Assembly (NCBI GenBank): GCA_910584945.1
Contig: CAJUDY010000003.1
Span: forward strand, 62,001-126,000
Direction of reading: 5' to 3'
From: an uncultured Lachnospiraceae bacterium
Lineage (GTDB): Bacteria; Bacillota; Clostridia; Lachnospirales; Lachnospiraceae
DNA length: 64,000 nucleotides
Below the pieces are notes generated by a model. It saw only the letters and a list, made by a program, of their open reading frames with translations, was not told the DNA's origin and did no database searches. Position numbers and translations under genes: made by a program. Positions 26,285 to 36,300 of this stretch are shown one piece after another (positions within the stretch are counted from its first letter, which is position 1; each line of letters begins with the position of its first letter).

Positions 26285-28849
26285 TTAATCCTCCTGTAGA
26301 CGCGTGCATTTCAGATATTTTTGCAGAACCTGCAAAAGCCGGTCCACGTCGATAGGTTTGGACACATGTTCATTCATGCCGCATTCTTTGCTGTGTTCGA
26401 TATCCTCCGAAAAAGCGTCCGCCGTCATGGCAATAATGGGAAGATCCGCGTCCCTTCGGGACAGGCCGCGGATGATCCTGGCCGCCTCATATCCGCTCAT
26501 TACCGGCATCCGGATATCCATCAGGATCACGTCGTAATACCCCTCCGGAGACTGCTCAAACCGTTCCACACAGATCTTGCCGTTCTCTGCCCGCTCCAGC
26601 AAAAATCCCACATCAGACAGAAGCTCCTCCGCGATCTCCCAGTTCAGATCATTGTCTTCCGCCAAAAGAATCCGCTTCCCGACAAACTGTTGTTCGTCTC
26701 TCTCCTCCTGTACTTCTTCCGCAGGCTCGCCGCTCGTCGTATAACGGCTAAGGCCCAAATAAAGATTGGACTTGAACAAAGGCTTGCTGATGAATCCATG
26801 AATGCCGACGCTTTCCGCCTCCTTCTCGATCTCGCTCCAGTCGTAGGCGGAGATAATCAGAATCGGCACATTGTCTCCCAGATGCTTTCGGATCTCTCTG
26901 GCGGTCTCCAGTCCGTCCATTCCAGGCATCTTCCAATCCAGCAGAATGATCTCATAATTATTACCCTCGTTATGGCGCTTTTTCACCAGCTCCACCGCGT
27001 CTCTCCCGCTCATGGCCCACTCCGCATCAATACCGATCTCTTTTAAAGAAGAAACCGCACTCAGGCAGAGGGCTTCGTTATTGTCCACCACCAGCATTCT
27101 CCAGGGCGGGAGAATCATATCCGACTCTTTGGTCATGGCTTTCTCCAGATCCAGAACCACATGGAATTCCGTTCCCTCCCCTGGTTTGCTTTGAAGCGTG
27201 ATCGTTCCGTCCATGGCGTCCACGATGCATTTTGTGATGGCCATGCCAAGACCCGTTCCTTCTGTCCGATCCACGCTTTCCTTCTTCTCTCTTGTAAAGG
27301 TGTCAAAGATCGTCTTCTGAAATTCCGGCGTCATACCGATTCCGCTGTCCCGGACCCGGAAGTGGCACCTTACATAATTTTCCCCCAGAGAGGAAGCTTC
27401 CTGGGAGAGGTGCACGTTGATCACGCCGCCCTCCGGCGTGAACTTCACCGCATTGGACAACAGGTTGATCAGAACCTGGTTCAGGCGCACACTGTCGCAG
27501 TACACTTCTTCCGTCTGAATATCCTGGATGAAGATATCAAAATGCTGCCTTTTCGCCTCGATCTGCTGCTTGACAATGTTGACGATGCTGTCCATCGTCT
27601 CATGCAGAGAGATCTGATTCAGATTCAGCGTCAGCTTGCCGCTCTCGATCTTGGACATGTCCAGTACATCGTTGATCAGGCCCAACAGATGTTTGCTGGA
27701 GAGCGTAATCTTCCCAAGACAGTCTTTGACCCGCTCCATATCCTCGATATTCGCCATGGCGATGGCGGTCATGCCCACGATTCCGTTCATGGGGGTTCGG
27801 ATATCATGGCTCATATTGGAGAGGAATTCACTCTTCGCCTTGTTGGCCTGTACCGCCTCCTTCTCCGCCCGGTCAAGCTCCCGAAGCTGCTTCTGGGACA
27901 TCCGATAATACAGGGCAAAGATCGCCAGTACCGCCGCCAGAATGATGCTGCAGGCGCCCAGCATAATATTCTGCCTTTGAACCCCGAGATGATGAATGGC
28001 ATCGTCTAAGGTTCCATAGGGCATAACCGCAATCAGATACCACTCCGAATCCGGCAGAGAAGAGCAGTAGAGATGTCTGTGCACTCCATCAATCTTCGCC
28101 AGCACAGAATAATCTTCCTCCGCTTCCATCGCCGCCTTCAGTTCTTCTACATACTGTTCCGGCGTCTTTCCGTTAAATTCCGTGAACATCTCCATAATCC
28201 GGGTAAAATAATTGTCTCTGTAAGCCTCTCCGTTCCGGATCACGAAGCTTCCGTCCCGACGGATGATATGGCTGTACACCAGTGAGTTATCGCTCTCCAG
28301 AACCAGGACGTTATTCAGGTATTCCATGGGAAGCCCCGCCACCAATACTTCACTGACCGCCCCGTTCTCCATCGGATAGGCAGCATCCGCCACCAGCAGC
28401 AGCACCCGGTTTCCCTGACTGTCTGTTCCGCTGGTTACATTTTTGTCATCTCTTTCCAACACATCCAATAGTTCTTGTCCATCATGAGCTTCCACCTGCT
28501 CTCCGAAGACCGTCTCCCATCCGCCCTCTGTCCCATAAAAACCCAGACAGGTAAAACCAAGAAGCTCCGCATTCTCAGACAACTGCTTTACCAGCTCGTT
28601 CCGATCCCCCTGATCAGAGGGGACGCTTTTGACCATTTCTTCCAGCTGCGACAGGTGCAGATGAATGATTGCGTCAAACTTCTCCTGAAGCTGCTGACTC
28701 ATCTCCGACATATAGATCATGCCGATCTCACTGATCGCGTCGCCGCTCCTTTCACTCATATATACGCTTACCCACAGAAAAACCGCAATACACAAGGCAA
28801 TCAGTCCGCAGGCACTGGCCACCAGAAACCGTTTTGTTTGTCTAAACAT
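26285..28849 (-). CDS. hybrid sensor histidine kinase with two receiver domains
   Basis: 854 aa. Order: TM1 (~8-30), an outside sensor domain of ~260 residues (Cache-like by layout), TM2 (~293-315), HisKA with HDIRTP (His ~348), HATPase with LNQVLINLLSNAVKFTP and DSGIGM, then two receiver domains with phospho-Asp in LLDWKMPG (~637) and LMDIRMPVMSG (~778). No output domain is fused, so a phosphotransfer partner or diguanylate/regulator elsewhere is likely. It has its own promoter (28897-28926) and an AAGGAG site; the Nudix gene follows in the same transcript. Confidence 0.93.
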   Translation of the reverse strand: MFRQTKRFLVASACGLIALCIAVFLWVSVYMSERSGDAISEIGMIYMSEMSQQLQEKFDAIIHLHLSQLEEMVKSVPSDQGDRNELVKQLSENAELLGFTCLGFYGTEGGWETVFGEQVEAHDGQELLDVLERDDKNVTSGTDSQGNRVLLLVADAAYPMENGAVSEVLVAGLPMEYLNNVLVLESDNSLVYSHIIRRDGSFVIRNGEAYRDNYFTRIMEMFTEFNGKTPEQYVEELKAAMEAEEDYSVLAKIDGVHRHLYCSSLPDSEWYLIAVMPYGTLDDAIHHLGVQRQNIMLGACSIILAAVLAIFALYYRMSQKQLRELDRAEKEAVQANKAKSEFLSNMSHDIRTPMNGIVGMTAIAMANIEDMERVKDCLGKITLSSKHLLGLINDVLDMSKIESGKLTLNLNQISLHETMDSIVNIVKQQIEAKRQHFDIFIQDIQTEEVYCDSVRLNQVLINLLSNAVKFTPEGGVINVHLSQEASSLGENYVRCHFRVRDSGIGMTPEFQKTIFDTFTREKKESVDRTEGTGLGMAITKCIVDAMDGTITLQSKPGEGTEFHVVLDLEKAMTKESDMILPPWRMLVVDNNEALCLSAVSSLKEIGIDAEWAMSGRDAVELVKKRHNEGNNYEIILLDWKMPGMDGLETAREIRKHLGDNVPILIISAYDWSEIEKEAESVGIHGFISKPLFKSNLYLGLSRYTTSGEPAEEVQEERDEQQFVGKRILLAEDNDLNWEIAEELLSDVGFLLERAENGKICVERFEQSPEGYYDVILMDIRMPVMSGYEAARIIRGLSRRDADLPIIAMTADAFSEDIEHSKECGMNEHVSKPIDVDRLLQVLQKYLKCTRLQED

Positions 28850-28896
28850 CCGAATACTCCTTACAACTACTTCCTTAACATTCTTACTTATTCTCT

Positions 28897-28926
28897 ATTA
28901 TAAGGGATTCCTCTGCTTATGTCTAA
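28897..28926 (-). promoter_or_regulatory. promoter for the hybrid kinase-Nudix unit
   Basis: TTAGAC, 18-base spacer, perfect TATAAT on the minus strand; about 48 bases before the kinase start. Confidence 0.6.
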
Positions 28927-28934
28927 TTATATTT

Positions 28935-30674
28935 TTATATCTTTTGTACGGTTACCTTTACTCCCTGCTGGGTATTCTCGATTTCCACTTTCAAACCATG
29001 AAGTTTGAAGATCTTATCGGCCAGATAGAGACCAAGCCCAAGGTGCTCCCCGCTGCGGCTTTCTTCCCCCTGATAGAACATCTCGAAGGCCCGGGCGAGC
29101 TGTTCTTCGGAAAGAGGAGACGCCGTATTCTCTATCGTACAACATCCGGAGGTCACGGTGATCTCAATCCTGCCGCCGGACCGATTGTAGAAAACCGCAT
29201 TGGACAAAAGATTCCGAATTGCCCTGGCCAGATACCCTTTATCTCCTTCCAGCACAAACGCCTCTTCCGTGCGGCATTGTACCTGAAGCTGCTTTTCTTC
29301 CACCATCGGACGCATATGCTCCAACTCTTCTTTTGCTAATTCTCCCAAAGAAACGGATTCTTTTTCCAGCGAAAGCTGCTCGCTGTCCATCCTGGAGATG
29401 GTGATCATCTCCCTGGTCAGCGCGTCCATCTCCTCGGTCTGCCGGATGATCTGATGGAGATAATAGTCCTTCTTTTCTTCGTGTATGCCTTCCAGCAGAT
29501 TTTCCGCAAATCCCCGGATAACGCCAAGAGGGGTCTTCAGCTCATGAGCCATGGCGTTCGTAAAATCTCTCCGGGTCTCCTCCAGCGCCTCCTGCTGCCG
29601 ATATACGTATCCCGTCACATAGAGGATCTTCCACATGCAGACCGCCATCACCGCAAAGCAGGACAGATAGACATACTTCATTGCCTCCACCGCCGCAAGC
29701 CAGGGATGGCTGTCCATGCGAAGAGCGATGGAATACCCGCCTTCTTTGGATTCTTTCACCGAGGGAATCCACAGCTCTCTCTGATCCGGCGTACGCCCTG
29801 CCGCCAGGCGGAATCCTCCGGAAGCTTCCATGGAAGACGTCAAAATGGTCTCCGGGAGGGTCTGCAGATAAAAATTCTCCTGCCAGCTTTTCCACGCCTC
29901 ATGACCGTCCCATATATAAGGAAATGTATCCCCCAAATTCATGGTACTGACGATCCGTCCACCATATTCCTCCGGATCTCCCCACTGCCAGACAATGTCT
30001 CCTTCGATCTCCACATACTCGTACCCCGGAACGCCATAGGAATTCAAGTTTCCCGTTAAAGGGTCCAGAATCGCCTCTCCTGCCTGCGACCAGCGGATTT
30101 TCTGCACAACAAGAGCAAAGGGCTTCCGGGTTCCGGAGGTGATATACAGAGTGAACCGGTATTCCTGCATTTCCTTCGGGAGATCCGACGTATCGTCGGT
30201 CCAGGCATTTTTCCGGATACAGTCATAGGCCAGGTCCATATATCGGGCCAGCTCGTCGATCTCGGCTTCCGTCAGGTAGTCCGCCGCCGGCCAGCAAAAG
30301 GGTTCATAGTCTCCCTCATAAGCGTAGCCGTAGAGGATACCAAGGCTGCTCCCGGTCTCTGTGATCTTCTTTCCTTCCTCATCATACAGAGCCATGGAGA
30401 ACTGCTGGTATCGGGAACCGGAGTTCAATAGCGTCCCAAGCAGATACCGGGCAAATCCATCCCGAAATACGGGATCTGCCTCCTGAAACTGCTCCTGATA
30501 GTTCCAGAGCAGCTGTTCCGCCTCCCCCCTTTTTGCCCGACAGACGCTTTCGAAGGCTTCCCGGTATCGGATGCCCACCAGATAAGTGGAAAGCCCCATG
30601 GTCATCAGATACAATACCAGGAATCCCGTGATCACCGGCATCCTCCATCTTTTTTTCCTTATTTTCCTTTTCAT
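28935..30674 (-). CDS. two-component sensor histidine kinase
   Basis: 579 aa from the ATG at 30672-30674, chosen because GGAGG lies 7 bases upstream and it overlaps the regulator stop as ATGA; the frame is open to 30725 without support. TM1 (~12-35), a large outside domain of ~290 residues without a family I recognise, TM2 (~330-355), HisKA with AHELKTPLG (His ~377), and HATPase with IRNLLSNAVFYNRSGG and GLGLYLADKIFKLHG. It should phosphorylate the regulator encoded just upstream. Signal unknown. Confidence 0.92.
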   Translation of the reverse strand: MKRKIRKKRWRMPVITGFLVLYLMTMGLSTYLVGIRYREAFESVCRAKRGEAEQLLWNYQEQFQEADPVFRDGFARYLLGTLLNSGSRYQQFSMALYDEEGKKITETGSSLGILYGYAYEGDYEPFCWPAADYLTEAEIDELARYMDLAYDCIRKNAWTDDTSDLPKEMQEYRFTLYITSGTRKPFALVVQKIRWSQAGEAILDPLTGNLNSYGVPGYEYVEIEGDIVWQWGDPEEYGGRIVSTMNLGDTFPYIWDGHEAWKSWQENFYLQTLPETILTSSMEASGGFRLAAGRTPDQRELWIPSVKESKEGGYSIALRMDSHPWLAAVEAMKYVYLSCFAVMAVCMWKILYVTGYVYRQQEALEETRRDFTNAMAHELKTPLGVIRGFAENLLEGIHEEKKDYYLHQIIRQTEEMDALTREMITISRMDSEQLSLEKESVSLGELAKEELEHMRPMVEEKQLQVQCRTEEAFVLEGDKGYLARAIRNLLSNAVFYNRSGGRIEITVTSGCCTIENTASPLSEEQLARAFEMFYQGEESRSGEHLGLGLYLADKIFKLHGLKVEIENTQQGVKVTVQKI

Positions 30675-31342
30675 CCTGTCACCTCCATCCGATATCCGGA
30701 CTTTCTCACGGTCCGGATCGCGCAACCACAGTCTCCAAGGGCCTTACGAAGCTTTTTGATGTGGCTGTCCACCACCCGTTCATTTCCGTCAAAGTCATAA
30801 CCCCAGAAGCGGATCAGAAGCTGATCTCTTGAGTAAACTCTGCCCGGATTCTCCAAAAAGAATAAAAGCAGCTCATATTCCTTCGGCGGAAGATTCACCG
30901 GTCTGCCCTGCACCCGGACTTCATGGCTTCTCGGATTTACGCTCAGGCTTCCCGCCTTCTGGATATGGGCGTCGCTTCCCCACACCCGTCCGGTCAGCGC
31001 CTCCGCTTTCGCATACAGTATCGGAAGGGAGAAGGGCTTGGTCACATAATCGTCCGCTCCCATGGTATACCCGTTCAATTTATCCTCTTCCATCACTCTT
31101 GCCGTGATAAAGATCACCGGAACGTCGCTTTTCTCCCGCAGCTTCCGACAGACGGAGAAGCCGCTCATGCCCGGCATCATGACGTCCAGAAGAACCAGAT
31201 GAAAAGAACTCTGTTCAAAAAGAGCCAGAGCCTCCATCCCGTCAGAGGCCGTCTTCACCGACCATCCCTTCCCGCTGAAATAATCCGCCACGGCCTCTGC
31301 CATCAGAGCGTCGTCTTCCACCACCAGCAGTCGTCTCTCCAC
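30671..31342 (-). CDS. OmpR/PhoB-family response regulator
   Basis: 223 aa from GTG at 31340-31342. REC domain: VVEDDALM, phospho-Asp53 in LLDVMMPG, and Lys in VTKPFSLP. Winged-helix DNA-binding domain with LPPKEYELLLFFLENPGRVYSR and RVVDSHIKKLRKAL. The GTG is preferred because GAGGTGA lies upstream; an in-frame ATG at 31363 has no ribosome binding site. The stop overlaps the kinase ATG. Confidence 0.9.
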   Translation of the reverse strand: MERRLLVVEDDALMAEAVADYFSGKGWSVKTASDGMEALALFEQSSFHLVLLDVMMPGMSGFSVCRKLREKSDVPVIFITARVMEEDKLNGYTMGADDYVTKPFSLPILYAKAEALTGRVWGSDAHIQKAGSLSVNPRSHEVRVQGRPVNLPPKEYELLLFFLENPGRVYSRDQLLIRFWGYDFDGNERVVDSHIKKLRKALGDCGCAIRTVRKSGYRMEVTG

Positions 31343-31564
31343 AGGTCTCACCTCGCTTTCCATTTTTCATGGTTGTAATGTAGCATGGGAATATGTCTTT
31401 TCTGTGACCATCAAAGAAGAAATCGAGGACTTTTATCCATTGATTTTTAATATCATTTATGCTATCATTTAAACAGGAAATAACCGTGTATTTTACTTTT
31501 TCTTTGAGCTTGCTGCTATGTGCGGAATCCCCCATACCAGAATTTCATAACATTAACAGACAGT

Positions 31565-31596
31565 AACCGGGTGTACTTCTAATAGTACACCCGGTT
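31565..31596. terminator. hairpin spanning the phosphatase stop codon
   Basis: A 13-bp perfect stem (AACCGGGTGTACT and complement, 6-nt loop) whose first arm is the last codons of the phosphatase gene and whose loop contains its TAG. No U-tract on the minus strand; TTTC on the plus side. The remaining 200 bases to the response regulator are AT-rich with no clear promoter. Confidence 0.45.
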
Positions 31597-32190
31597 TTCA
31601 AATACAATCTCAAAATTCCCGTCTTCCGCATGAAGCAGCGTCACCGCGCAGTTTTTATGTACGCCGCCGCTCCAGAACTGCGCCACGGGAAGCCCCTGCA
31701 GTCCGGAGAGTATCCCCCGGATGGCGGCGCCGTGGGAGGCCATCAGGATCGTCTTTCCTTCATTCTCCAGATCGTTCATCACCTGACGCATAAAGGAGGT
31801 CGTCCGCTCTCTTAAGTGTTCGATACTCTCCCCGCCGGGCGGCGTGTGATATCGGTCCGGCGCGTCGAAGAAATTGCGGAAGTCCGGGTCCGGAATATTA
31901 TAACAGCCCTCCGCCACCGTCAGGCCCTCATAGTCTCCAAAGCTGATCTCCATCAGGCCTTCCGTAGGGATGATTTCGATGTTCCGGTCTCCCCGGATGA
32001 TCTCCGCCGTCTTTTTTGCCCGGATCAGAGGACTTGTGTAGATTTTGTCAAAAGAAATCTCCCGAAGTCCCTCCGCCGTCTTCTCTGCCAGCTCGATTCC
32101 CCGGGCATTCAGAGGAATATCTCCTACGCCCTGCAGCCGCTTCTGTCTGTTGTACTCCGTCTCTCCATGACGGATCAGATAAATATCCAT
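31579..32190 (-). CDS. histidine phosphatase family protein (phosphoglycerate mutase-like)
   Basis: 203 aa. N-terminal catalytic motif LIRHGETEYN with the phosphoryl-accepting His, RLQGVGDIPLNARG, and the second histidine in MASHGAAIRGIL. LMEISFGDYEGLTVAEG places it with GpmB/CobC-type small-molecule phosphatases; the substrate cannot be told. ATG with AGGAG, preceded by the GCGGAACT box. Separated from the asparaginase gene by a 131-base structured gap. Confidence 0.9.
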   Translation of the reverse strand: MDIYLIRHGETEYNRQKRLQGVGDIPLNARGIELAEKTAEGLREISFDKIYTSPLIRAKKTAEIIRGDRNIEIIPTEGLMEISFGDYEGLTVAEGCYNIPDPDFRNFFDAPDRYHTPPGGESIEHLRERTTSFMRQVMNDLENEGKTILMASHGAAIRGILSGLQGLPVAQFWSGGVHKNCAVTLLHAEDGNFEIVFENRVYY

Positions 32191-32206
32191 AAGTATCTCC
32201 TATGAG

Positions 32207-32214
32207 AGTTCCGC
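32207..32214 (-). repeat. GCGGAACT leader box, copy 2 (histidine phosphatase)
   Basis: GCGGAACT, 6 bases, then GGAG, directly ahead of the gene starting at 32190. A fourth copy of the octamer (32315-32322) overlaps the asparaginase stop. Confidence 0.5.
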
Positions 32215-32303
32215 ATCTGCCGCTCTCTTCGCTCCAGCGTCTGGAAGAATTTTCCCTCGCTTCGCTCCGTAAAATCCTTCCGGGGCTCCTTTCGGGCAGA
32301 TGC
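32213..32303. repeat. structured intergenic element with nested hairpins
   Basis: Outer stem GCATCTGCC (32213-32221) with GGCAGATGC (32295-32303); inner 11-bp stem GGAAGAATTTT (32243-32253) with AAAATCCTTCC (32271-32281). The inner loop carries CTCGCTTCGCTCC. On the plus strand the outer stem is followed by TG and seven Ts. It fills the gap between the asparaginase and the histidine phosphatase. Confidence 0.6.
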
Positions 32304-32321
32304 TGTTTTTTTAAAGTTCCG

Positions 32322-33326
32322 CTATTCTGCTAACAGAATATCATGATTGATGGTCCGGTAAAAACCTGAGTCAAAGGCCTCCCCCCGGATTCCGGCGCCC
32401 AAAAGCCACATGGTCTTGGTCACCGTCGCTTCCAGGGTCATGTCAAAGGCTTCCACCACCGGAAAACGTTCTTTGATGGATTTTCCTACCTGATAGACCT
32501 CCATATCGCTGCCTTCATGGGTCACCTGCGTGGCCATAATGACTTTCTTACCTTTCCTGCACCATCCTTCTATGGCGTCCTGGAAGCTCTGTTCGCCGTA
32601 GGAGGGCAGGCCGCCGACGCCGAAGGATTCGATGATCACCGCGTCATAGTCCTCCGCCATCCGGTTCAGCATCCGCCCGTCCATCCCCGGAATCAGCTTC
32701 AGCAGAAGTACTTTGGAATCCATCCCATGATAAAATCTGACCCGCTCCCGAACCCGGCTGCGATCGTCGATATAGAAAATCACCCGGTGATCCTGTATAA
32801 CCGCGATATCCGGATAGTTGATGCTGGCAAAGGCATTGTAGCTCTTGGACCGCTCCTTCTTGGCCCTCGTGCCTGCGATGACCTTCCCGCCAAAGACAAT
32901 ATTGACTCCGTGGGCGCGGTCGTCAGAGGCAAACCGAAGACTGTCTCTTAAGTTCAGCCGGGCGTCCGTGATCTCCAGGTCGATGGGCTTCTGTGCCCCG
33001 GTGATCACCACCGGCTTTAAATTATTCTGAATCAGATAAGAAAGCGCCGCCGCCGTGTATGCCATGGTGTCCGTGCCATGGCAGATCACAAAGCCGTCAT
33101 AGGCGTCATAATTTTTTTCCACCAGTCCCGCCAGAATGAGCCAGTGGTCCTGACACACATTGGTGCTGTCCAGACTGAAGGGCTGGCAGGCAGTGATCTG
33201 ACAGAAGGCCTTCGCCTCCGGCACATAACCAATCAGTTCTTCCGCTGTAATCTGAGGTTCCAGGCCCTCCTTCAAATATCTGGAAGCGATGGTGCCTCCT
33301 GTCGCAATCAGTAAGATTCGTTTCAT
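32322..33326 (-). CDS. ansA: type I asparaginase
   Basis: 334 aa from ATG at 33324-33326. The two asparaginase threonine motifs are present: LLIATGGTIAS at the N-terminus and ICHGTDTMAYTAAAL near residue 85, with the following lysine in VVITGAQKPI. It hydrolyses asparagine to aspartate and ammonia, most likely in the cytoplasm because no signal peptide is present. ATG overlaps the DUF4132 stop (ATGA), and AAGGAG is inside that gene, so it is translated together with the five-gene MoxR cluster. Confidence 0.93.
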   Translation of the reverse strand: MKRILLIATGGTIASRYLKEGLEPQITAEELIGYVPEAKAFCQITACQPFSLDSTNVCQDHWLILAGLVEKNYDAYDGFVICHGTDTMAYTAAALSYLIQNNLKPVVITGAQKPIDLEITDARLNLRDSLRFASDDRAHGVNIVFGGKVIAGTRAKKERSKSYNAFASINYPDIAVIQDHRVIFYIDDRSRVRERVRFYHGMDSKVLLLKLIPGMDGRMLNRMAEDYDAVIIESFGVGGLPSYGEQSFQDAIEGWCRKGKKVIMATQVTHEGSDMEVYQVGKSIKERFPVVEAFDMTLEATVTKTMWLLGAGIRGEAFDSGFYRTINHDILLAE

Positions 33327-36300
33327 CTTCTCTCCTTGCACTCCGGATAGGGAAGCTGTTCCTGGCTGGAGACCGTCGCTTTTGTAAGCTGCAGAACGAT
33401 CTCGCTGAAATATCGGGGCGCTACTTCAGAAAGTCGGTACTCATTCTCTTTCTTGATGGTGTCGTAGACATAGCTGCCCCGCTGCACCGTGCCTGCCCGG
33501 TAGAAACGGACTCCATAGACGGTCACTTCCTCATTCTCATCCCCCACGAAGCAGCCGGAGAATTCCAGCTCCGCGCCCACCTGCCCGTCTTCCCGGTAGA
33601 AGGTATAGTAGCCTCCGGCATCCTGGACGCTTCCCCGATACCAGCCCAGATTCTGAAGCTTGCCGGACAGGGAGAGGCCATTTAGCAGCTTTCCTCCAAA
33701 GCGGGTGAGCTCCGTCTGCTCCTTTTCCTCCTCCGTCAACCGGAAGACCGGGCGCTGAAGCTGCTCCAGGGGCTGGATCACTTCATAGTCCTCAAGCTGT
33801 TCCTTCCACGCTGACAGCGCATCCTCTGTAAGCTCGATGGGGTGCACCAGACCGATCAGCGCTCCTTCCTTCGGCTCGTATTCTTCCTCCTCCACGGTGT
33901 TAAAGCTCCCATCCTCCATGTAGCGGAAGGTGTCTTTCAGTTCGCCGTTCTCATATAAGCCCCAGATCAGGCCGGTGGCGAACTGATGCATCACCGGATT
34001 CTTCACGAACAATGCCTTCCACTTCGTAACTTCCCACAGCCGCTCCGTGCCAAGAGCCTGTTCCAGGCGGGATTTCTGATTGGCCGCCACGGTCTTCAAC
34101 TGCTTTTTCAGAAGTTTAAATGCTGTATTGGCTGCCTTTGCCGTTTCCGGATCATCCTTTTTGCCGGGGGACGGCAGATTCTTAAGCCGCTTCCCATTCT
34201 CGTCGTACACCTCCAGCTCCAGAGCGGCGGTCAGACGCACCTGGAATCGGCGGGTCCCATAGTCCACGGTCTGTTCCATCTGCTCGTTAAATCCAAGATC
34301 CGGCACGATCCGGTCTTCCAGTTCCGCCTTTGTGATGCCAAGCTGCTCCGCCGCGTAGGACAGGGCCTCGGAGGCGGCGGTCTTCACCTGGCGGAATTTG
34401 AATTTTCTCGAGATCTGATCCACCAGAAGCAGCGCCGTGGAGCTTCCGTTCAGAGCCAGGGCTTTGACCGCCTCCGCCGCCATGGCGCCTCTGGACGCCT
34501 TGGGCCACTCCGGGATCTGGGCGTGAAGCACCGGAACGATGCGTTCCCCGCCGTGGATGGATGCTGCGTAGAGCACCCATTTTTTCTTCGCCTCCGCCTT
34601 CGCTGCCAGCCATTTCTCAAAAATCTGCTCCACATACAGAGACAGCTCCTCCGGGTTCAGTCCTTCCGCCAGCTTTTTCGCATCTCTGCTCACCCCCGGG
34701 ATGCCCATATCCGCGTAGCACACCAGGATGGCCGCCAGTTCGTCCTCCGACGCCTCCGACCCGTCCAGCCGGTGCACGGGCAAAAGCGGCTTGTCCCCCT
34801 CGTAGACCCAGGCAATTTTGCGCTTTTTCCCGCCTTTTAGTACCTCTTTTGTAAGGGTCTCCAGTGTCTGTTCCTTTTTCTCCTCCGGTGTCTTTGCCTC
34901 CAGACCGAGACTGTCCGCCAAAAGTTCTTTGAGCTTCTTGCTCTTCTCTTTCTCAAAAGCTTCTCTTAACTCTTCCTGATAGTTTTCGGCTCCCCAGCGC
35001 GTAAGCACTTTAAGGGCAATCTCCCGCTCCTGGGATTTACGGGAGGCCAGCATAGCCTTCATCTCCGGCTCCCATTCCTTTCTGCTCTCATAAACCGCTG
35101 CCAAAAGCTCCCGCACCTGCTTGGAGCTGTCCATGGCGCAGGCAAGAAGCGGCTCTTTATATTCTTTCCAGAACTCATCCATCACACGGATGCACAGAAA
35201 ACGGACGATGGTCGCCCCCTCCCTGGACAAGCGGATCAGCTCCTCGCTCCAGTCCTTTTTCTTAAGCCGCAGGACCATGACGCAGTCATTGACAAAACCA
35301 GTTTTTTCTTTTTCCGCGTAATAGCTGTCATAGATGCCGCTTAAGGCCTCCAGCTGATAGCTGACCGGCAGATGCTCCTGTTCAAACAACTGCAAGATTT
35401 CACCGATGGTGGCCCGGTCCATCTTCTGATATTTCCCATGCCAGTAAGAAAGAAAATATCGGGACCGCATACAGAGCCCCTCCAGCACCACTGCCCTCCG
35501 ATGCATCGGAAGCTCCTGTCCGTTCTTTTTCATCGCGTAGATCTTGGAACATCCCCTGGTGTCATAGGTATAGATATTCCTCCACTCTTTTACGTAGGGA
35601 TACAGCGCGTCGAGTTCCGCCTCCCCCAATAGATACTGCCTGGCTTCCTGTCTTCCCCTGTTGTAGTGGGCGGTCAGCTCTTCTGCCAGCTTCCCCCGGA
35701 ATTCTCCGGAACCAAGGCTTTCAAGCTCCTGATACAGCATCGGGTTCATCTCCCTGGTCATGGCCAGAAGATGCTGGTATTCCTCAGAGGTCACTTTGGA
35801 GACCAGATTTTTCACCACTTCCGGGTGATCCTTGACGACCCGCTTCACCGGACTGCCGTACTTGCAGTTCTTCAGACACCAGACCATATAGTCCTCCCGG
35901 GGCATGGGCATCTCTTCCTCCAGATCTTTGATGTGGGAGAAGAACCAGGAGGAACCGCCCACGCTTAAGCAAATGGAGAGCACATCGGTGCGCTTCTCCT
36001 GATGGTCCATGGCGATGGCGAGCCTCAGGAACGCCTGACACTGCCTGGAATGCTCCTGGGCCAGAAAAGCGGCGGCAGACAGCATCGTCAAAAGGTACGC
36101 GGAAGTCTGCGTCTTACGGATAATCCCGAAAAGATCCCGGGGGAAGGGCTCCTTCACCGAAGAGTTTTTGACAAATGCTTTCATCCGCTCCAGCTCTTCT
36201 TCCAAGGGCGCGGCTCCGGTAAAGAGATTTGGGATGCTGTTCAGCATATTTTCTTCTATATAATCCACCGTATCCTGCACCTTCTGCTGGGCTTCCCGCT

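Noticed and set aside
31364..31578. Small gene or promoter in the gap before the response regulator
   Set aside because: The AT-rich stretch has an open frame overlapping the regulator in another frame but no ribosome site, and -35/-10 candidates have poor spacing.
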